Positions 7,468 to 11,362 of a stretch of DNA of 11,362 bases are shown one piece after another (the first letter of the stretch is position 1; each line of letters begins with the position of its first letter). The DNA comes from Xanthobacteraceae bacterium (GTDB taxonomy: Bacteria; Pseudomonadota; Alphaproteobacteria; Rhizobiales; Xanthobacteraceae): assembly GCA_030043175.1 (NCBI GenBank), contig JASHYD010001302.1, positions 1-11,362 on the forward strand, in the 5' to 3' direction. Made by a program: the position numbers and the translations under genes. The notes below the pieces were generated by a model that saw only the letters and a program-made list of their open reading frames with translations, did not search any database and was not told where the DNA came from.

Positions 7468-7483
7468 TCTTGCGCGCTCAAGA
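7468..7483. promoter_or_regulatory. Near-palindrome TCTTGcGCGCtCAAGA
   Basis: A 16-base dyad with only one mismatched pair lies 60-75 bases before the DUF1236-type start codon. It does not match the Fnr/FixK spacing (TTG-N8-CAA; here TTG-N6-CAA on the - strand). It may be an operator for another dimeric regulator, or chance. Confidence 0.3.
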
Positions 7484-7507
7484 GAATTGGCGCCTCCTCC
7501 TCGATTA

Positions 7508-7521
7508 TTGATCTGGGTTAA
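7508..7521. promoter_or_regulatory. Candidate Fnr/Crp-type box TTGATctggGTTAA
   Basis: This matches 8 of 10 defined positions of the Fnr-type consensus TTGAT-N4-ATCAA, with correct spacing. It lies about 100 bases before the DUF1236-type start and 63 bases after the end of a Crp/Fnr gene. If it acts as an activator site centred near -41, transcription would start near 7473, upstream of the leader hairpin. One imperfect match in AT-rich intergenic DNA can be chance. Confidence 0.3.
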
Positions 7522-7532
7522 TCGTCCGACTC

Positions 7533-7552
7533 AAAAATGCGGGGTCGGCCGC
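7533..7552 (-). terminator. Weak terminator candidate after the Crp/Fnr gene
   Basis: On the - strand a short GCGG/CCGC stem with a 6-base loop is followed by ATTTTTG, about 30-50 bases past the regulator's stop. The T-run is right for an intrinsic terminator but the stem is only 4 bp. Confidence 0.3.
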
Positions 7553-7583
7553 TTCCATTGAGGTGCGAGGCGCGCATGGGGGA

Positions 7584-8459
7584 TCATGACTCAACCGCAC
7601 GACGGCGCGCGACGGGGTACATCGCCGGCTTCGCCGAGGCAATCTCGGTCCGCAATGCACGAGCAGTTTCGCCCAGATATGAATTATCGAAATCGGCAAG
7701 CAGGGACAACGCGTCGAAGTCCAGGATGGTGACGCATTTGTTGCTCATCTTTATGAGACCGTCTTCGCGCAACGAGCGCAGCGTACGATTGACGTGGACC
7801 GTGGTGAGACCGAGTGCATCGCCGATGAGTTCCTGCGTCAGCGGCATGTTGAACGACATGCCTTCAGTCTGACCGGTTGTCTTCAGCCGCACAAATAATT
7901 CGAGCATCAAATGGCTTACACGTTCGCAGGCCGACCGGCGCGCCGCATCAATGAGATGCTCGCCTACAATTGCCGCCTCGCACACCGCGGACCAAAACAG
8001 CGCCTTCGCCAATGGCAGGTTTCGCTCGAATACGCGGTCGATTGCTTCGAGCGGGATGGCGGACACCGATGCATCGGTCGCGGTTGCAATCGAGTACAGA
8101 GGAGCTTTGAAGAAGCATGCCTGGAGCCCGAAGATCTGTCCCGGCAGGATGAAATCGACGATCTGCCGATCGCCATTATGAAGAATCTTGTATCGAAACA
8201 GCCATCCGTTATGGTTGACAAAGAACGTCCGACACGACCGTCCCGCGACCACAAGGTCCTTGTTCTTGTAGATCTGCCGAAGCTCGCCCCCAAGGCTTTG
8301 ATCCGGATAAAGATCGCGCCAGATCGTCCTCTGTGCCCAGGGCGACGAGAGGGCTGTTGCAGCCGCAGTTTGTCCGGTGGTCCGGATGGCGGCGCCGCCA
8401 TTGCTTGTCAAATGGCCTGCGCCGCTGACATTTGATTGGAGAGGAGAGCGATTTCGCAT
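7584..8459 (-). CDS. Crp/Fnr-family transcriptional regulator
   Basis: A 291-residue DNA-binding regulator. About 45 N-terminal residues are low-complexity. Residues about 60-145 form the cyclic-nucleotide-type beta-barrel (GDRQIVDFILPGQIFGLQA). Residues 150-180 form the long dimer helix. The winged helix-turn-helix lies at about 205-245 (LTQELIGDALGLTTVHVNRT). A 45-residue tail follows. The positions that bind cAMP in E. coli Crp are not kept: where Crp has FIGELGLF, this protein has IFGLQACF. The cysteines are scattered (76, 115, 160, 178, 242) with no N-terminal Fnr cluster motif. So it is neither a standard Crp nor an oxygen-sensing Fnr, and its signal is unknown. The ATG at 8459 is the first in frame after a stop at 8544-8546; only AGGG is visible about four bases upstream, so the start is less sure. 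The gene next downstream is the DUF1236-type one, a plausible target. Confidence 0.9.
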   Translation of the reverse strand: MRNRSPLQSNVSGAGHLTSNGGAAIRTTGQTAAATALSSPWAQRTIWRDLYPDQSLGGELRQIYKNKDLVVAGRSCRTFFVNHNGWLFRYKILHNGDRQIVDFILPGQIFGLQACFFKAPLYSIATATDASVSAIPLEAIDRVFERNLPLAKALFWSAVCEAAIVGEHLIDAARRSACERVSHLMLELFVRLKTTGQTEGMSFNMPLTQELIGDALGLTTVHVNRTLRSLREDGLIKMSNKCVTILDFDALSLLADFDNSYLGETARALRTEIASAKPAMYPVARRRAVES

Positions 8460-8887
8460 TGACCCTATACCCCACGTAAGGAATTGCGGCGCTCGAATTA
8501 TGACGCGCCATCCGACGCAAAAGCGCGGTGGGCCCCGTCGGAGTCAGCGGGCAGTTAATTCGCACCGTTTCCATCCATTAGGATGGAGACGAAATTATCG
8601 CTCCAAGCCGAGCAAAAATGTCGCAGCGGCTCTTTGCGCGAAAGCGAGGGAAAAAGTGAGGGAAAGCCGTGGGTGTGCGCCCGCCGCTATAATCATTCGC
8701 ATTCGCGAAAAGGCGGCAACAAAAAGGCGCTGCTTTGCGGGTTGAGCAACGACTTCAGGCCATCGACGGATGACACCAAGGTCACTTGCGCGATTGCGCG
8801 CCGCGAAAAGCTTGACCCGCTCAGGCGCGAAATGCCGTGGGCTTGCGCCACCCGGCTCAGAACAGCCCTGCTTGTGGATCTGGGCGC
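8460..8887. other. Intergenic stretch upstream of the Crp/Fnr gene
   Basis: These 428 bases lie between the DUF1501 stop and the Crp/Fnr start. No supported gene. The stretch holds a 10-bp hairpin (8567-8590), a short direct repeat GCGAGGGAAA / GTGAGGGAAA (about 8644-8664) and a 5-bp stem GCGCG/CGCGC (8788-8801). No T-rich terminator follows the DUF1501 gene. I cannot place the Crp/Fnr promoter. The + strand frame at 8583-8951 runs into the antisense of DUF1501 and looks like shadow sequence. Confidence 0.6.
8567..8590. repeat. 10-bp hairpin upstream of the Crp/Fnr gene
   Basis: GTTTCCATCC-ATTA-GGATGGAGAC pairs over 10 bp with one G-T wobble, about 108 bases before the Crp/Fnr start codon. 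The inner 18 bases, TCCATCC-ATTA-GGATGGA, are a perfect dyad. No T-run follows on either strand. It could be an operator, possibly for autoregulation, but it is not an Fnr-type box. Confidence 0.4.
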
Positions 8888-10123
8888 CTACCCTGCGATG
8901 ATCGGTAGCGGCTCGAACTCGCCGCGCAACACGCCCGCAGCGTCGGGGTAACCCATCCAGCTTTGGATGGCGGTGGCATAGACGCGGCGGAAATCGGTCG
9001 TGAATATCATGTTGCCGTCGTTGAGCTCGGCGAGACTGGGCATCTTGCTATACTGGCCGCCCGTGACGGGCGCGCCAATCATAAAGACCGGCCCGGCCGT
9101 GCCGTGATCGGTACCCTGACTGGTGTTTTCCTTCACGCGGCGCCCGAATTCGCTGAACGCCATCAGCACCACGTCCTGCGCCCGCCCGAGCCGGGCCACA
9201 TCCTTCATGAAAGCCGCGATGTGGTCGGACGTGTAGGTCCACAGCCGCGCATGGACGTCGCTCTGATAAACGTGCGTATCGAAGGCGTTGTTGCGGTATG
9301 CGACGTAATAGATCCTGGTCGGAAAATCGGCTGCGATCAGCGCCGCGACGCGGTCGAGGCCGAAACGTACCAAGCCATAGTCGATCGGCGTGCGATAGTT
9401 TGCCCAGGCGTCGCGCACCAGCTGCTCGGCATTGAGCGCGCTGCGCGAGACCCCGTACATGAAGTCCTGCGCCTCGTTGGCGCCGTCCTCGCGCGTCGCG
9501 ACCGCGCTCAAAACTGCTTGTTCCTCCGCAAAGCCGCTGCGGATGAACTTCTGCGGATCGTCAAATACCAGCGGCACATGGCGTTGCGAACGCACGGCAA
9601 GGGATTGCTGGGTGTCGATGTTGACGACGAAGTTCGCGTGCCCATCCGGATCCATGGCGTCGGCCAGGCGGCCGACCCAACCGTACAGATCGCCGCGATT
9701 GGGCGCCGCGGTCTGCCAATAGGCCATTGAGGAGAAGTGCGAGAACGACGGTTGCTCGTAGCCGACGCCGTGGATGATGGCCATGTGGCCATCCTTATAG
9801 AGGCGCTCGAGGCCCGCCATAGTGTATTGGAAGCCGAAATGGTCGTCTAGCTTGCGCAGGCGCGCCGGCTTGATTCCGATTCGCGGCCTTGCGCGGTAGT
9901 ACGCGTCGTCGCCGTAAGGCACAACAGTATTAAGGCCGTCATTGCCACCGGACAATTCCACCACAACCAGAATGCGTCCTTTTTCCGGAGCCCGGGCGGC
10001 AGTCTGCGCCCAGGCTGGGCCGCGAGTGAGCATGCCGGCGGCGCCGAACGCAAGGCTGCCGAAGCCCGCACGCAGGAAATCGCGACGCGCCATGCCGCCG
10101 AAGCGCGAAAATATAGATGTCAT
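8888..10123 (-). CDS. Tat-exported DUF1501 family protein
   Basis: A 411-residue DUF1501 protein. The family belongs to the alkaline phosphatase/sulfatase-like fold and has no settled function. The N-terminus is a twin-arginine signal (ARRDFLRAG, R13-R14) with a hydrophobic stretch and a likely cut after AWA at about 39. The family signatures are present: LVVVELSGGNDGLNTVVPY (about 52-70), a GYEQPSFSHF block, AFSEFGRRVKEN (E325) and GTDHGTAGP (D339, H340), the last two being candidate metal-site or catalytic residues. The start is the ATG at 10123, with GGGAGG six bases upstream. An upstream ATG in frame at 10183 has no such site and would push the Tat motif away from the N-terminus. It follows the DUF1800 gene by 75 bases in the same direction, the usual paired arrangement of these families, so the two probably act together outside the cytoplasm. 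Confidence 0.93.
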   Translation of the reverse strand: MTSIFSRFGGMARRDFLRAGFGSLAFGAAGMLTRGPAWAQTAARAPEKGRILVVVELSGGNDGLNTVVPYGDDAYYRARPRIGIKPARLRKLDDHFGFQYTMAGLERLYKDGHMAIIHGVGYEQPSFSHFSSMAYWQTAAPNRGDLYGWVGRLADAMDPDGHANFVVNIDTQQSLAVRSQRHVPLVFDDPQKFIRSGFAEEQAVLSAVATREDGANEAQDFMYGVSRSALNAEQLVRDAWANYRTPIDYGLVRFGLDRVAALIAADFPTRIYYVAYRNNAFDTHVYQSDVHARLWTYTSDHIAAFMKDVARLGRAQDVVLMAFSEFGRRVKENTSQGTDHGTAGPVFMIGAPVTGGQYSKMPSLAELNDGNMIFTTDFRRVYATAIQSWMGYPDAAGVLRGEFEPLPIIAG

Positions 10124-10129
10124 AACCGG

Positions 10130-10135
10130 CCTCCC
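10130..10135 (-). promoter_or_regulatory. Ribosome binding site of the DUF1501 gene
   Basis: GGGAGG on the - strand lies six bases before the ATG at 10123. It selects this start over the in-frame ATG 60 bases further upstream. Confidence 0.75.
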
Positions 10136-10198
10136 TTGATGGCGCTTGCCGATTTCTCCGGCCTCATTTGCGCGGGGTCTCACTCAACCGTGCACATG

Positions 10199-11362
10199 TC
10201 AACACAGCTGAAACTCCGGCGAACTCATGATCAGGTGCGCGGTCAACCGCAATGGCTGCTCCATATAGCTCGACGCCCGTTCGAGCTCCGCAGTGCCGAG
10301 CTGACGCTCCAGGAATGCCACCAAGGTGCTGCGCGCTGCCCTGGTTACCGGCACGCTCAACAGACGAAGCGACAGATGGTCGACGGCGTCCGCCGCGGTC
10401 TTCGCGCCAGAGGCGTTGACGATACGGGAAAGCTCGAACTGCGCGGCCGCGCGCGGAATCGGCTTGATCCGGCGCACCGCCTCCTGCCATCCGACCAGGC
10501 TGCCATAGCGAGTATTGAAGTCCTCGGCGCCGGCGATGACGTTTGCCATGGTCTTGTCGCCGACCTCCATACCGCCACCGCCGCCTCCTTCCTGTTCGAC
10601 CGTCGCCTCGGCGATGCTGTAACCGGCTAGAATGCGGTCGTTGACCCGCTTGACCTCGGTGCCCGGATTAAAGTTCGGATCGACAAAATTAATGATGTCG
10701 GGAAACAGAACATCGCGGGCAAAATTGCCGCGCGCCAGCAGCAGTCCGGGTGTGATCCAGGCGCGCCCTTGAGCCCAGCCGGCAACTGTCGGAGGATTGA
10801 GCAGCGTCTGCCCAAGCTCGCGGCTGACCATATAAAGATCCGGTATGCCGGGCAGGTGCTTGACGCCGAGCTTGCGGTAGGTCGAGACGATCAGCTCGAT
10901 TGGCCCCTTGATCCGGGTGCCGACCGAAGGTGGACTATAGAAATCCCGCGACAGGAAGATGGTCCGCATCAGCGGCGCAATCTCGTAGTCATTGTCGCGC
11001 AGCACGGCACCGAGCCGCCGCGCGAGATCCGGCGAGATATTCTCGCGCACAAAGAATTTGTACAGTTTGGCCGCGATGTATTCGGCAGTGACCTTCTGCT
11101 CGAGGATGATGCCGAGGATATCGACGCCGTCGAAATTGCCAGTACGGTCAAGGAAAGTCTTCGCCGCATCATCATGCTTTACGAGATCGACCTTGAAATC
11201 GAGATCATCGTCGATCCATCCCGTGAAGGCGCGGGCGGCTTCGCGGATATCCTTTTCGCTGTAATGGCCGACCCCCATGGTGAAGAGTTCCATCACCTCG
11301 CGGGCAAAGTTCTCGTTCGGTGCGCCCTTCACATTCTCGGCCGCATCGAGATAGGCGAGCAT
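10199..11362 (-). CDS. DUF1800 family protein, N-terminal part outside window
   Basis: The C-terminal 387 residues of a DUF1800 protein. The frame is open through the right edge; the ATG at 11362 is probably internal, because the family usually runs to about 450-600 residues. The fragment begins inside the most conserved region: NENFAREVMELFTMGVGHYS (fragment residues 18-37) and ARAFTGW. It ends with the typical SSPEFQLC. Also family-like are FFVRENISPDLARRLG (about 83-98) and the NPPTVAGWAQGRAWI block (about 190-205). A run of six glycines (259-264) forms a low-complexity linker before the last roughly 120 residues. The function of the family is not established. It is usually encoded next to DUF1501, as here, and is often exported; any signal peptide would lie outside the window. 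It is the upstream gene of the pair, so the operon promoter is also off the window. Confidence 0.92.
   Translation of the reverse strand: MLAYLDAAENVKGAPNENFAREVMELFTMGVGHYSEKDIREAARAFTGWIDDDLDFKVDLVKHDDAAKTFLDRTGNFDGVDILGIILEQKVTAEYIAAKLYKFFVRENISPDLARRLGAVLRDNDYEIAPLMRTIFLSRDFYSPPSVGTRIKGPIELIVSTYRKLGVKHLPGIPDLYMVSRELGQTLLNPPTVAGWAQGRAWITPGLLLARGNFARDVLFPDIINFVDPNFNPGTEVKRVNDRILAGYSIAEATVEQEGGGGGGMEVGDKTMANVIAGAEDFNTRYGSLVGWQEAVRRIKPIPRAAAQFELSRIVNASGAKTAADAVDHLSLRLLSVPVTRAARSTLVAFLERQLGTAELERASSYMEQPLRLTAHLIMSSPEFQLC

Noticed and set aside
8963..9730. 255-codon open frame on the + strand, antisense to the DUF1501 gene
   Set aside because: It lies wholly inside a well-supported gene, has no ribosome site, and its protein has no recognisable family; a GC-rich shadow frame.
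10124..10183. Longer N-terminus for the DUF1501 protein (start at 10183)
   Set aside because: GGGAGG precedes the ATG at 10123, and the Tat motif is then at the normal distance from the N-terminus.

Overview
The window looks like a chromosomal segment of a high-GC alphaproteobacterium, most likely Bradyrhizobium or a close relative (Nitrobacteraceae). This is inferred from the GC-rich third codon positions, a small secreted DUF1236-type protein, the style of the Crp/Fnr regulator, and a membrane-anchored trehalose-6-phosphate synthase. I have no rRNA or marker gene to confirm it. I see no tRNA, rRNA, CRISPR array, insertion sequence or phage gene.

Layout: one gene lies on the + strand at the left edge, a purple acid phosphatase-like metallophosphoesterase that is open to the window edge, so its true start is outside. 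All other genes are on the - strand. From left to right these are a secreted fusion of a carboxypeptidase-regulatory domain, a cytochrome c-like segment and a streptogramin-lyase-type beta-propeller (2290-3897); a trehalose-6-phosphate synthase fused to a two-helix membrane sensor-like module (4464-6725); a small DUF1236-type secreted protein (7055-7408); a Crp/Fnr-family regulator (7584-8459); a Tat-exported DUF1501 protein (8888-10123); and the C-terminal part of a DUF1800 protein (10199 to the right edge). Read in the direction of transcription, DUF1800 and DUF1501 form a two-gene operon 75 bases apart.

The genes are separated by unusually long non-coding stretches (785, 566, 329 and 428 bases), so apart from the DUF1800-DUF1501 pair each is probably its own transcription unit. 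These stretches hold several perfect hairpins and palindromes, and one may hold the remnant of a small gene (1830-1970).

The shared theme is the cell envelope: five of the seven proteins are exported, membrane-bound or likely exported. The trehalose synthase points to osmotic or desiccation stress, the phosphatase to phosphate scavenging, and the cytochrome-propeller fusion to a periplasmic redox or binding role. The most unusual points are a CX3CH heme-like motif in the propeller fusion, the membrane-tethered sensor-like module on the trehalose synthase, and an Fnr-box-like element between the Crp/Fnr gene and the DUF1236 gene. I did not find a clearly new multi-gene system.
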